A DNA stretch of 26,996 nt from Chryseosolibacter sp035628595 (lineage in GTDB: Bacteria; Bacteroidota; Bacteroidia; Cytophagales; Cyclobacteriaceae). The DNA is taken from assembly GCA_035628595.1 (NCBI GenBank), contig DASPJN010000051.1, positions 1-26,996 on the forward strand, given 5' to 3'. Position 1 is the stretch's first letter. Each line of letters starts with the position of its first letter. Below are positions 15,456 to 24,131 of this stretch, piece by piece. A model generated the notes under the pieces. That model saw only the letters and a list, made by a program, of their open reading frames with translations. It made no database searches and had not been told where the DNA came from. The translations under genes and the position numbers were made by a program.

Positions 15456-15641
15456 CGATTATATCGTGAAACTCTTTCCCATACTTGCACACTTGAAAAA
15501 ACATTGTTAATAATTTCTCCGATATAGAATGCACGAATTGCAGACTTAGTCAGGTAAAATTGTCTTTTAAAAAAACACCGTCGATCATACTGTGCGAAAT
15601 TTGTGGCTTAACCATTTAAAGGTATCTGCGCATTGGTTGGT

Positions 15642-16232
15642 CTAGGCCTCTAACTCGCTTAACAATTCCTCCGCCTCTCTCAGAATGCTGCCATACATTT
15701 TGTTGACCCACCTCGAATAGAATATAAGGAATACGTAACCTGTGGGGAACGCAAATATCCAGAACAATCTATTTTCGGTAATATCCGTACTGAAAAAAAA
15801 CTTAGGCAATAAAATAATTACCGTCACAAGTAACATGTAACTAAGAAGGATGTTTGCCTTCTGATATTTCAGGAACCGCAATTTTCTCCTGGCGAAATGT
15901 TTAAGCGTCTCGATATACGGTTTGTCAATGTCCACATCAAACCCGTTCAAACTTAAAAAACTAAGCATGGGTATTATCGCTAAAAGTAGGACTGCTGCAA
16001 CACCCGCGCCTTGCAAGAATACAGTATCCAGTTCCCTGAAATTAAGGGCAATGAACCCAAGCGCCACAATACAAATTGTTCCCCCGATCAATTCCGGAAT
16101 CTCTATTCGCCTGAGCTTTGATTGAAATTTTCTTTGTGTCATCTCATTTACAACATCTGGTGTCAACCGGTTTTGCTTGTGCTGCTGAGCGTCGGCTGCT
16201 TTCCAATGTTTTCTTAAGTCATCCAATTCCAT
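15642..16232 (-). CDS. Membrane protein cotranscribed with ECF sigma factor
   Basis: A 196-residue protein starting 3 bp after the sigma-factor stop on the same strand. A charged cytoplasmic N-terminus of about 45 residues (MELDDLRKHWKAADAQQHKQ) precedes four hydrophobic segments at about 48-65, 73-92, 127-145 and 155-172, and a charged C-terminal helix. This layout, with a soluble N-terminus before membrane helices and pairing with an ECF sigma gene, is usual for membrane anti-sigma factors of Bacteroidota. No zinc-binding ZAS motif (HxxxCxxC) is seen. It is probably the partner that holds the sigma factor at the membrane, but this rests on operon position and topology. Confidence 0.8.
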   Translation of the reverse strand: MELDDLRKHWKAADAQQHKQNRLTPDVVNEMTQRKFQSKLRRIEIPELIGGTICIVALGFIALNFRELDTVFLQGAGVAAVLLLAIIPMLSFLSLNGFDVDIDKPYIETLKHFARRKLRFLKYQKANILLSYMLLVTVIILLPKFFFSTDITENRLFWIFAFPTGYVFLIFYSRWVNKMYGSILREAEELLSELEA

Positions 16233-16235
16233 AGT

Positions 16236-16727
16236 TCAATTGTTTTTAGATACTTGCTGTTTTAGTTTTTCTTTGATCCGGGACAATTTGGTTCCCACGT
16301 TGGTTTTAGAAAGTCCTGTGATTTCCGCTATTTCTTCATGACTCCTACTTTCCAGGTAAAGCATTACGATACCCTTCTCTAACAGGTTCAACTGCTGGAT
16401 ATGCTTTTGTAGTTTTAGCAGATTCTCTTCAAAATTGTCAACGGGTGTATCTTCCACATTTGAAACCTCTTCATTGATGGGCACCGTAGCAATGCGTCTC
16501 TTATTTTTTTTAAGATAGAGAATTGACACGTTCATCGCCACTCTGTACATCCAGGTTGTCAAGCTTGAATTGTTTTTAAAGCTTTGAAAGGATCGCCAGA
16601 GGTTGTAGATGATTTCCTGGACCAGATCGTCTCGGTCATCGCCGTTATCCGTGTAGAAGGAAGCAACCTTGTAGATCAATCTTTCATTATCCTCTACCAA
16701 TTGAATGAACGTTGTCTTTTTCTCCAT
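16236..16727 (-). CDS. ECF RNA polymerase sigma factor
   Basis: A 163-residue sigma-70 family protein of the extracytoplasmic-function group. Region 2 spans about 8-75 (YKVASFYTDNGDDRDDLVQE, then WMYRVAMNV). Region 4 spans about 105-155 with the HTH SHEEIAEITGLSKTNVGTKL. Regions 1 and 3 are absent, as usual for ECF factors. It directs RNA polymerase to a stress or surface regulon, whose targets are not visible here. It precedes the membrane partner by 3 bp. ECF operons are often autoregulated, but no clear promoter can be marked in the AT-rich leader at 16728-16800. Confidence 0.93.
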   Translation of the reverse strand: MEKKTTFIQLVEDNERLIYKVASFYTDNGDDRDDLVQEIIYNLWRSFQSFKNNSSLTTWMYRVAMNVSILYLKKNKRRIATVPINEEVSNVEDTPVDNFEENLLKLQKHIQQLNLLEKGIVMLYLESRSHEEIAEITGLSKTNVGTKLSRIKEKLKQQVSKNN

Positions 16728-16970
16728 CAGGGCTGTGCGTTAATGCACTTGCTGTCCTATTAGTATAACTTATTACAATAAATCACAGAAAACTGGAAGA
16801 TTATTTTTGAGTCGTTCTTCACACCACCGGTTGCTAACAAGAAAGCTGAATTCCGCAGATTGACGCTAATTCACAAATTACTCCTTAAGTTTGTTTGTCC
16901 GCCACGCAAGAAGGCGCGGACGTTGCTGAACCTTCCTGGTACTTTTTACCCTGGAAACAATTGCTTTCTG

Positions 16971-17230
16971 GTTTTCGTGTTTGGCAAATTGAAATACGAA
17001 AAATACTTTTCGGTTTTCGTGTTTGGCAAATTGAAACACGAAAAATACTTTTTGGTTTTCGTGTTTGACAAGTTGAAATACGAAAAATACTTTTCGGTTT
17101 TCGTGTTTGACAAGTTGAGATACGAAAAATACATTTCGGTTTTCGGAAAATACTTTTTGGTTTTCAGAAAACATTTGTTGGTTTTCGAAAAATACTTTTT
17201 GAGATACGAAAAATATTTGTTGGTTTTCGA
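16971..17230. repeat. 42-bp tandem repeat array, each unit a hairpin
   Basis: Four 42-bp units start at 16971, 17013, 17055 and 17097, each beginning GTTTTCGTGTTT. Two 21-bp half units (17139, 17160) and a diverged 42-bp unit (17181) follow. Each full unit contains TTTTCGTGTTT, a 9-nt loop and AAA(C/T)ACGAAAA. In unit two the 11-bp stem is perfect (17014-17024 with 17034-17044). Because 42 is a multiple of three, both strands stay open across the array, giving long but artificial frames (170 codons at 16860, 214 codons on the other strand). The gap 16728-17567 otherwise holds only the kinase relic below. Confidence 0.85.
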
Positions 17231-17442
17231 AGATGACTCGTCGAAAACGGTGTCTAGCCAGGAGGACGTCAAAAACCTCACGGCGGGCAATCCTGATCAA
17301 ATGAAGAATGGGCCACTTAAGCCGGAACAGGCAACGTCGAACATTGATAGCATGCGAGCTAGACGCAGCTGAATATTTCGTTTCGGAAATTGGGATTTCC
17401 ACACTGCCTGTGATGATGATAAGATGTTCTGCATTGCCTGCT

Positions 17443-17559
17443 TCAGCGGTAAGGTGACAAAAACTCAGCACCTTTACCGCTCGTGCCCCTCGCCTCAATG
17501 GTTCCATCGTGGCGCTCGACAATCATTTTACAAAGTGCTAACCCTAGCCCTGATGGGTG
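17443..17559 (-). pseudogene. Histidine-kinase C-terminal relic
   Basis: On the minus strand, 38 codons read HPSGLGLALCKMIVERHDGT and then IEARGTSGKGAEF. This is the G2-box and last strand of a HATPase_c domain, where GLGLALCK is the signature. No start codon or upstream kinase sequence exists; the flavin oxidoreductase gene ends 9 bp before. After GAEF the frame breaks, and the next frame supplies the normal ending (VTLPLKQ), so there is also a 1-nt frameshift. It is a remnant of a deleted kinase beside the tandem repeats. Confidence 0.65.
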
Positions 17560-17567
17560 CAAAACAA

Positions 17568-18590
17568 TCACCGCCAACCTAACCCCGGCGCTACATATTT
17601 CAAAATAGAATCCAGCACGTGAATGTTATACTCAACTCCTAATGTGTTCGGTATCGTCAACAACAATGTATCTGCTTCCTGAATCGCTTCATCTGCAGCC
17701 AATTCTTTAATCAGTTGATTCGGTTCTGCGGCATAGCCTCTTCCGAAGATTGCACGTTTATCAGCCTCGATGAAACCGATCTGATCTGTTTGTCTTCTGT
17801 CCTGTCCAAAGAGATAATGATCCTGTTCGTTTACCAATGCAAAGATGGAACGACTCACGGAAACCCTTGGCTCACGCTTGTGACCCGCCTTCTTCCATGC
17901 TTCCTTATACAACCTGATCTGTTCCGCCTGCTGAACATGGAAAGGTTTTCCGCTTTCGTCAAACTTCAAAGTAGAGCTTTGCAAAAGCATTCCGTTCTCC
18001 GCCGCCCACACAGCAGTAGCGTTGGACGCAGCACCCCACCAGATCCTGTCGCGTAATCCTTCGGAGTGCGGCTCTAGTCTCAACAGTCCGGGAGGATTCG
18101 GGAACATCGGATTTGGATTAGGCTGGGCGAATCCAACACCTTTTAGTTTATCCAGGAATTGTATTGCTTTCCTGCGTCCCATGTCCGCGTCCGTTTCGCC
18201 TTGTGCGGGTTCATAACCAAAGTAGCGCCATCCATCAATGACTTGTTCTGGCGAACCCCTGCTGATACCCAGTTGCAGTCTGCCTCTGGAGATGAGATCG
18301 GCAGCACCGGCATCTTCTACCATGTAAAGTGGATTCTCATAACGCATATCAATCACGGCAGTTCCAATCTCTATCTTCTTGGTCTTTGCACCGATCGCTG
18401 ACAATAAAGGAAATGGCGATGCCAGCTGCGCAGCAAAATGATGCACCCGGAAATACGCGCCGTCCAATCCAATCTCTTCGGCTGCAACAGCCAGGTCGAT
18501 AGACTGAAGCAATGTATCACTGGCAGTACGCGTTTGATAGCCCTGTCGATTAGCCCAATGCCCGAAGGACAAGAATCCGATTTTCTTCAT
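17568..18590 (-). CDS. LLM-class flavin-dependent oxidoreductase (luciferase-like)
   Basis: A 340-residue protein from the ATG at 18590; an in-frame upstream ATG at 18659 would add 23 residues without conservation. The start KKIGFLSFGHWANRQGYQTR and the motifs GLDGAYFRVHHFA, IEIGTAVIDMRYENPLYMVE and RLQLGISRGSPEQV fit a TIM-barrel bacterial-luciferase fold binding FMN or F420. It is a single-component oxidoreductase of the MsnO8-like/LLM group; the substrate is unknown. Cytoplasmic, no signal. It stands alone: a kinase relic lies downstream and a plus-strand DUF6090-like gene upstream in divergent orientation. Family confidence is high, function open. Confidence 0.9.
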   Translation of the reverse strand: MKKIGFLSFGHWANRQGYQTRTASDTLLQSIDLAVAAEEIGLDGAYFRVHHFAAQLASPFPLLSAIGAKTKKIEIGTAVIDMRYENPLYMVEDAGAADLISRGRLQLGISRGSPEQVIDGWRYFGYEPAQGETDADMGRRKAIQFLDKLKGVGFAQPNPNPMFPNPPGLLRLEPHSEGLRDRIWWGAASNATAVWAAENGMLLQSSTLKFDESGKPFHVQQAEQIRLYKEAWKKAGHKREPRVSVSRSIFALVNEQDHYLFGQDRRQTDQIGFIEADKRAIFGRGYAAEPNQLIKELAADEAIQEADTLLLTIPNTLGVEYNIHVLDSILKYVAPGLGWR

Positions 18591-18807
18591 AATGAAAGTT
18601 CTGACGTATAAACAACCGGACGAAGATAAAAATTCAGGCGTGTTGCGACATCCAGCCACAGTTTAAATTCTCGGTCGTTTTCATGTTCGCCGCTGGCCTG
18701 GTAACAGTGGTGTACAAAGCAAAATATCGGCGCTCAGGACGCTGGCATCAGCAGCGATTTTAAGATATCAAACAGAATATTTGTAACTTCGATAAAACCG
18801 CACCACC

Positions 18808-19443
18808 ATGAAAAAACTCAAAGATTATTTCGTTGAGTTATCGCTAATTGTATTGGGCGTTCTCATCGCCATCAGTGTTGACGATTACCGGGAAAGATCA
18901 AAAACACGCGCCATGGTCCACTCCTACCTTCTTGTATTGAAGAAAGATCTTATCGAAAATCTAAAACTCTTGGATGAAGAAATTTTCTACGACTCGATTG
19001 TGCTGAATCGGCTAGGGATTCTACGGGACAAGATGAACGCACAGAACTATGATGGCCTGGATTCACTGACGTTGTATCTAACAGAACATTCATCGTTCTC
19101 GATTAATGATACAGGCTTTCGTATGATCGTCGAATCTGGAAACTCCCACGCTCTTAAAACTGAAAATTTAGCACAGCTTACTAATCTATTTGGCGCTACG
19201 ATGACTGACCTGAAATTTTACCAGGATATAGACTACGACAACCTTAATAGAGGTAGGAGCTTTTTTGAAAAATATTATCCGAATGTCAGCGAACACTTCC
19301 GGCAGGCAAACTCATCGATTTCAACGGAGCTTCTGCATGCAGTAATGTGTCGGTTGATCAGCATGGAACTGGAACGAGAACAAAAAAAGAAGGTAAAGCA
19401 AAAGATACTGCAAGTGCTGGCTTATGTTGACCACGAGGTATGA
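18808..19443 (+). CDS. Membrane-anchored DUF6090-like protein
   Basis: A 211-residue protein with a short N-terminal cytoplasmic start (MKKLKDYFVE) and one transmembrane helix at about 10-25 (LSLIVLGVLIAISVDDYRER). A long charged helical domain follows (YLLVLKKDLIENLKLLDEEI and similar). This pattern, an ELxLIVxGVLIAxxxxxxxE anchor followed by helices with an FRxIVESG-like segment, resembles DUF6090/related anchored proteins common in Bacteroidota. The function of that family is unknown. It is monocistronic by appearance: 163 bp of sequence without a clear gene separates it from the WG-repeat gene. Family name by memory of the anchor pattern. Confidence 0.7.
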   Translation: MKKLKDYFVELSLIVLGVLIAISVDDYRERSKTRAMVHSYLLVLKKDLIENLKLLDEEIFYDSIVLNRLGILRDKMNAQNYDGLDSLTLYLTEHSSFSINDTGFRMIVESGNSHALKTENLAQLTNLFGATMTDLKFYQDIDYDNLNRGRSFFEKYYPNVSEHFRQANSSISTELLHAVMCRLISMELEREQKKKVKQKILQVLAYVDHEV

Positions 19444-19605
19444 TCAAGTAACAAATTGAATGTATGACCCACACAAGTCATCATTCCTTTAACAACCACC
19501 AGTGCCTTTTACGTGCTGGCACGTACTCAGAACGCGTGGTATGCGGTATTGTCATTGCTCATATCAGCGTCTTAATTTTAAAGCTGAACATATCGTTGCA
19601 TCAAC

Positions 19606-20586
19606 ATGAAAAAATCAATTCAGCTAACAATCGCGTTTCTATTTGTCGGGTTGACACTTCTATACGGGCAAAAACTACAGGTCATCGATGGCGCTGATGG
19701 AAAGCGCGGTCTGAAAATCGAAAACGGGCAGGTACTTATCCCGGCCAAATACGACGACTTCCGGATGATGAGTGAAAATATGGCTGCGGTTAAGCTTAAC
19801 AACCAATGGGGATTTGTCAACGTCCTGAGCGCCACTGAAGTCATTGTGCCTAAATATGAAGATGCAGGTGATTTCATTGAAGGCGTCGCAGCAATAAAAC
19901 GAGGCAAATGGGGCTTTGTTAATAAAACAGGACAGGAGGTTGTCGTGCCGAAATATGACGAGGCCGGCGATATGGTTGAAGGCTTCGCACGGGTTATCCT
20001 CAATGGTAGTTTCGGTTTCGTTGATATTACGGGCAAGGAGGTAGTTTCTCCAAAATACCAGCACGTGGATAACTTTTACAATGGCGTTGCCTCCGTCAAG
20101 CTCAATGATAAATGGGGTGCGGTTGACAGAACGGGTAATGAGATACTTTCGCCGAAATATGAAAATGTAAGTAAGTTTCAGGATGGCTTAATACGCGTTT
20201 TGCAAGACGGCAAGCACGTGTTTGTAGACAAAAGCGGGAAGGAAATTTTTGTGTCGAAGTATGCGGCTACGGGAGATTTTTCTGAGGGATTTGCGTTAGT
20301 GAACGCAGAACAGAAATTCGGATATCTTGATAAGACAGGCAAAGAGATCACCGAGATCAAGTATGATTTTGCTGCTGATTTTTCTGAAGGCCTGGCTGCA
20401 GTCGGCATGGGCGACAAATATGGCTTCATCGACTCCACAGGTAAGGAGATTATTCCAGTCCAATTTGAAAGTCTCTATCCGATGGAAGGTGAAGACAAAA
20501 AATATGGCTTTAAAAATGGCAAAGTAAAAGTGTGGCTCAATGGCAGGGGCTTTTACGTTGATAAGAACGGCAACGAAATCAAGTAA
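19606..20586 (+). CDS. Secreted WG-repeat protein
   Basis: A 326-residue protein with a signal peptide at 1-21 (MKKSIQLTIAFLFVGLTLLY, cut before Gln22). It contains seven to eight tandem WG (KWG) repeats of about 33-35 residues, for example KWGFVNKTGQEVVVPKYDEA followed by a GFARV-type strand. Conserved positions are W/F-G-F-V-D-x-T-G-K-E, then P-K-Y. Such repeats fold as beta hairpins or propeller-like modules and are thought to act in protein-protein contact at the cell surface; the specific role is unknown. No lipobox. It has no operon partner: 110 bp with a small hairpin separates it from xthA. Confidence 0.9.
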   Translation: MKKSIQLTIAFLFVGLTLLYGQKLQVIDGADGKRGLKIENGQVLIPAKYDDFRMMSENMAAVKLNNQWGFVNVLSATEVIVPKYEDAGDFIEGVAAIKRGKWGFVNKTGQEVVVPKYDEAGDMVEGFARVILNGSFGFVDITGKEVVSPKYQHVDNFYNGVASVKLNDKWGAVDRTGNEILSPKYENVSKFQDGLIRVLQDGKHVFVDKSGKEIFVSKYAATGDFSEGFALVNAEQKFGYLDKTGKEITEIKYDFAADFSEGLAAVGMGDKYGFIDSTGKEIIPVQFESLYPMEGEDKKYGFKNGKVKVWLNGRGFYVDKNGNEIK

Positions 20587-20696
20587 GTAATACCGTCTCA
20601 TTGTAGATAGCCACCTTGTTATTCCTCAGCGTTCGTGAAACGCGTAGCGCTGAAGCGTAAGGAATGTGATATCCCGAGAACGTTTTAAATTTGGCC

Positions 20697-21470
20697 ATGA
20701 GAATAGCCACATATAACGTTAACGGTATCACCGCGCGTCTGCCCGTATTTCTTCGTTGGTTAGAGGAAACGGCTCCCGATGTTGTTTGCCTCCAGGAACT
20801 CAAAGCGCCGCAGGAGAAATTCCCGGAGCAGGCAATTCGTGAAGCAGGCTATTTCGCTATATGGCACGGCCAAAAGAGCTGGAATGGCGTGGCAATTCTA
20901 TCACGCAAGGATAACATTCAGGAAGTCACGCGAACACTACCCGGCGATGACGAAGATGCGCATAGTCGTTACATTGAATCGATAATCGATGGAATCACCA
21001 TCGGTTGCCTGTACCTGCCCAATGGAAATCCGGCGCCCGGTCCGAAGTTCGAGTATAAACTTAAATGGTTCGAAAGACTTACCGCGCATGCGGCCGGGCT
21101 CATCACTGCTGGAAGGCCCGTGGTGTTGGCTGGCGACTACAACGTGATGCCTACTGAACTCGACGTTTACAAACCTGAACGATGGGTAAACGATGCGCTT
21201 TTCCGGCCCGAGACCAGGCTTGCGTTTGACACCCTTCAATCACAAGGATGGACAGATGCACTTCGCACACTCAATCCCGGTGTCAGGATCTATACGTTCT
21301 GGGATTATTTCCGCAATGCCTATGGCCGGGATGCAGGATTACGCATAGACCATTTTTTGCTCAGTCCTCAACTGAAAGGTAAGCTTACCGCGGCGGGGGT
21401 TGACAAGAACGTAAGGGGCTGGGAAAAGTCCAGTGATCATGCACCGGTGTGGATTGAATTGAAAGAGTAA
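20697..21470 (+). CDS. xthA: Exodeoxyribonuclease III (AP endonuclease)
   Basis: A 257-residue DNA-repair enzyme that incises abasic sites and degrades 3' ends; cytoplasmic. The ATG at 20697 (MRIATYNVNGITARLPVF) is preferred over an in-frame TTG 6 bp upstream, because the family starts MxIxTxNVNG. Conserved exonuclease-endonuclease-phosphatase motifs are present: VCLQELKAP (metal-binding Glu), the catalytic pair in LAGDYNVMP, RIDHFLLSP, and SSDHAPVW with the catalytic Asp-His. The length fits the XthA family. It is a single gene, convergent with the response regulator (120 bp between the stops). Confidence 0.95.
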   Translation: MRIATYNVNGITARLPVFLRWLEETAPDVVCLQELKAPQEKFPEQAIREAGYFAIWHGQKSWNGVAILSRKDNIQEVTRTLPGDDEDAHSRYIESIIDGITIGCLYLPNGNPAPGPKFEYKLKWFERLTAHAAGLITAGRPVVLAGDYNVMPTELDVYKPERWVNDALFRPETRLAFDTLQSQGWTDALRTLNPGVRIYTFWDYFRNAYGRDAGLRIDHFLLSPQLKGKLTAAGVDKNVRGWEKSSDHAPVWIELKE

Positions 21471-21589
21471 GCGTCGAAACCGCTGGCCGTCGTAAAAGGA
21501 AGGAGCGCGTCATGCAGTTCTCGAAATCATGGATCGCTTAATGATGTTAACCTGCTACAAATAACAACACGACGACATTTTTTTTAGCG

Positions 21590-22282
21590 CTAGGTTACAC
21601 CATCAGACAAGATAAAACCAACGCTGTGAACGTTTTCAATTCTGATGCTCGAATCATTTGCGAAATATTTCCGCAGCCTGGCAATAAATACGTCCAAACT
21701 TCTGCCCTTGAAGTAATCGCTCTCACCCCACAACGCAATCAGAATTTCGTCCTTCTTCGTGATCTGATTTTTCTTGAGACAGAGAAGTTTTAGTATTTCA
21801 TTTTCCTTTGCGGTGATTCTCCGCACGATGTCACCCCTTGACAATGTCTGGTTCCTGGGATCAAATTGATACGAACCGATCTTGAAGCATGAATCTTTAG
21901 CTCCGTTTGTCTGAACCTGTGACCTGCGAAGAATGGCTTTGATCTTATATAGAAGTTCAAACGTCTCAAACGGCTTCGTAACATAGTCATCTGCACCCGA
22001 CTGGAACCCTCTTATCTTGTCATCGAGTAACGACCGTGCTGTTAAAAAGATCATAGGAACATGCTCATTTCTCAAGCGGATTTCCCTGGCAAGTCCGAAG
22101 CCATCACCATCGGGTAAAGAGCAATCGAGAATACACATGCTGAACACGTCACCAAGAAATAACTGCAGTCCGGCTTTTACGTTAACGGCCAACTTTATCT
22201 CGTATCCTTCTGATGTCAGGAAACTTTGCAGCAACAGTCCTGCATTGGTGTCATCTTCAACAATTAATATCTTGTCAGCCAT
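21590..22282 (-). CDS. OmpR-family response regulator
   Basis: A 230-residue two-component regulator. The receiver domain (1-120) has acidic pocket Asp10/Asp11, phospho-acceptor Asp53 (ILDCSLPDGDGFG), Thr81 and Lys103 (VTKPF). The winged-helix DNA-binding domain occupies about 130-228 (RRITAKENEILKLLCLKKNQ, then SLDVFIARLRKYF). It follows its kinase by 6 bp. The best candidate target is the three-copy TAAC repeat in the divergent promoter at 23601-23633, since OmpR-type dimers bind direct repeats about one helical turn apart. It therefore probably controls its own operon and the adjacent ApbE operon. Confidence 0.95.
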   Translation of the reverse strand: MADKILIVEDDTNAGLLLQSFLTSEGYEIKLAVNVKAGLQLFLGDVFSMCILDCSLPDGDGFGLAREIRLRNEHVPMIFLTARSLLDDKIRGFQSGADDYVTKPFETFELLYKIKAILRRSQVQTNGAKDSCFKIGSYQFDPRNQTLSRGDIVRRITAKENEILKLLCLKKNQITKKDEILIALWGESDYFKGRSLDVFIARLRKYFANDSSIRIENVHSVGFILSDGVT

Positions 22283-22288
22283 GAGGTA

Positions 22289-23527
22289 TTAGGACAACGG
22301 TAATTGAATTACAAAACAGCTTCCGGATACACCATCACTCGAAAGAGAAAGTTTCCCCCCGTTCTTCTCGACCGACGTGCGGGCAATGTAAAGTCCTAAT
22401 CCAAACCCTTCGGGTAGTTTGTTGCCTGATCTTACGCGATAAGCTTTCCTGAACACCAACTCCAGTTCACTCGATGGTATTCCAGGGCCATTGTCTTCAA
22501 CTTCAATCCTGATACCGTTTTCATCGTTGCGCGTTCTGATCCTGATTAACGAACTTCCATGTGAATATGTAATGGCATTGTCGATGATATTCATGATCGC
22601 GCTTGAAAGTTGCAGCTGGCTTCCCTTAACGATTGCTTTGCCGGCGTTCAAATGCTTTTCGATGCTCCCATTCGTTTCGTGCAATTTCAACGTGTATGAA
22701 TCAACCGCCTGATCGATTAATTCATGGATATTAATCTCCGTCTGGTCAGTCGAATCTTCCAGTACCGCGTCCACCGAGGCCATACCTAATATCTTTCTCG
22801 CCCTGTCTTTGAGGCGCCCTGTTTCAGTTTCAATAATCGATACAAACTGATTCTTCGGTGTGTTGGTATTTTCCTGTTCACGATTGAACAGGCTTAATGC
22901 AAAAGAGATATTCGAAATGGGTGTCTTCAGGTCGTGGGCCATTGTGTTGATAAAATCAACCGTTTCTTTCCTGATCTTCTGCTCGCGAATTAACGCTTTC
23001 ACGGTGCTGATAAATATCCAGATCAATGCGATCAATACAACGAATGAAAGAATAAATGTGCCATTGATCTGTGACTGCGCCAACTGCGCTTGTGAAGGAA
23101 TTTCAATATGAACAAGTACATTTTGCATCCCGGCTTTCGCAGGATACAGCAATGCCTGGCTGAGCGGCAATGGATTCCTGGTTGTGTCGGTTGTGTACGG
23201 AGAAAACGTTGTCTTGAAGGGAACGTAAATATTATAGAACGAAAGGTGGCTTTTAATTATAGAATCAATCTTCGCTTTCTCCTGTTGCGTGAAAGATATT
23301 TCAAAAGTACCCCTTCCGTGTGAAACGCAACTTTCAACATTCGAACATAAGCCGCGATCCTTTGACAGCACATCCATCGCGCTGCACAACGCCATGTTTA
23401 CCCGCTGACTTAAAAAACTCTCTTCGATCCGCGCTGACTCCATGAGCCAGGACACCTGCGTAGTAAGGATTGTACCTACGAGAACAAACAGGACAACTGC
23501 ATATAACCAAACCCGATTCCTCGACAT
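22289..23527 (-). CDS. Sensor histidine kinase
   Basis: A 412-residue inner-membrane kinase. TM1 lies at about 8-26 and TM2 at about 157-178 (ILSFVVLIALIWIFISTVKA), enclosing a periplasmic sensor of about 130 residues with three cysteines (Cys48, and Cys61 and Cys67 in LCSNVESCVSHG). The HisKA domain has His198 in INTMAHDLKTPISN. HATPase_c shows the N box IMNIIDNAITYSHG, G1 VEDNGPGIPS and G2 EGFGLGLYIA. It is paired with the response regulator and divergent from the flavinylation operon. The sensor cysteines fit a redox or metal signal, but this is inferred. Confidence 0.94.
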   Translation of the reverse strand: MSRNRVWLYAVVLFVLVGTILTTQVSWLMESARIEESFLSQRVNMALCSAMDVLSKDRGLCSNVESCVSHGRGTFEISFTQQEKAKIDSIIKSHLSFYNIYVPFKTTFSPYTTDTTRNPLPLSQALLYPAKAGMQNVLVHIEIPSQAQLAQSQINGTFILSFVVLIALIWIFISTVKALIREQKIRKETVDFINTMAHDLKTPISNISFALSLFNREQENTNTPKNQFVSIIETETGRLKDRARKILGMASVDAVLEDSTDQTEINIHELIDQAVDSYTLKLHETNGSIEKHLNAGKAIVKGSQLQLSSAIMNIIDNAITYSHGSSLIRIRTRNDENGIRIEVEDNGPGIPSSELELVFRKAYRVRSGNKLPEGFGLGLYIARTSVEKNGGKLSLSSDGVSGSCFVIQLPLS

Positions 23528-23600
23528 ATAAGCAAGTATTTACATGCAAAATACCCACAAATTTTGGCAGAAACAGGGGCTTTAATGGCGCTTATGATGT

Positions 23601-23633
23601 TTTAACTTTTCGTTAACGTTCTTCTAACTTTTC
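23601..23633. promoter_or_regulatory. Three TAAC direct half-sites at 11-bp spacing, putative response-regulator site
   Basis: TAAC occurs at 23603, 23614 and 23625, exactly 11 bp apart, each preceded by T or C and followed by TTTT or GTTC; the outer two share TAACTTTTC. This is the classic layout for OmpR/PhoB-type regulators. It lies between the kinase gene (start 23527, minus) and the flavinylation operon (start 23697, plus). Confidence 0.55.
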
Positions 23634-23696
23634 ATTGGCTCACCTATGGCAGCACTTGCCCGTAAATTTGATCATGAACAAAACAAACTATCAAAT

Positions 23697-24128
23697 ATGA
23701 AAAAGCTCACTGTATTAATCCTCCTTGCATTATGCACTTCTGTCACGTATGCACAGTCATGTGCGAAAAGCTGCGAAAAGAAATCATGCGGCCCGGAAGG
23801 TACAAAAAAAGAAGAGGCTGCTGTGATCACGACTATGAGAAGCGATCTTCAAACCGTAATTGCTAAAATGTCAAAGTCAACTTTTACATTTGATAATCAA
23901 CTGAAAGATCTGACAATTGAGAAAGGTGCAAGTGACGATGAAAGTTTACTTTTTCTTTCACAAGCAGCAACCACAATACGCTATGAGCTACTGAGCAAAA
24001 TAGAATCGTCAAAGCTTGTGGCACCCTTAAAAGAATACAAACCTTCAGCTTCGTCAACAAAACAACAAATGGTGGCCAACCTGAAAAAAGAAATTCAGTT
24101 GCTCGCAGTTCAGGCGGAAAAACTATAA
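23697..24128 (+). CDS. Small exported Cys-rich helical protein
   Basis: 143 residues from the ATG at 23697. An in-frame ATG at 23646 is rejected because MKKLTVLILLALCTSVTYAQ is a perfect signal peptide start with cleavage before Gln20 or Ser21. The mature N-terminus has four cysteines close together (SCAKSCEKKSCG and Cys in the signal), possibly for metal or disulfide bonding. The rest is Lys/Glu/Ser/Thr-rich and helical (KEEAAVITTMRSDLQTVIAK). It is the first gene of the operon leading to ApbE; 3 bp separate it from the next ORF. It may be a periplasmic metal or redox sensor or carrier. Family not recognised. Confidence 0.8.
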   Translation: MKKLTVLILLALCTSVTYAQSCAKSCEKKSCGPEGTKKEEAAVITTMRSDLQTVIAKMSKSTFTFDNQLKDLTIEKGASDDESLLFLSQAATTIRYELLSKIESSKLVAPLKEYKPSASSTKQQMVANLKKEIQLLAVQAEKL

Positions 24129-24131
24129 CGA

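Noticed and set aside
16860..17522. Long frames on both strands (170 and 214 codons) rich in Phe, Lys and Tyr or Gln
   Set aside because: They stay open only because the repeat unit is 42 bp, a multiple of three. Neither has a convincing start region or a non-repeat domain, and the minus frame crosses the kinase relic out of frame.
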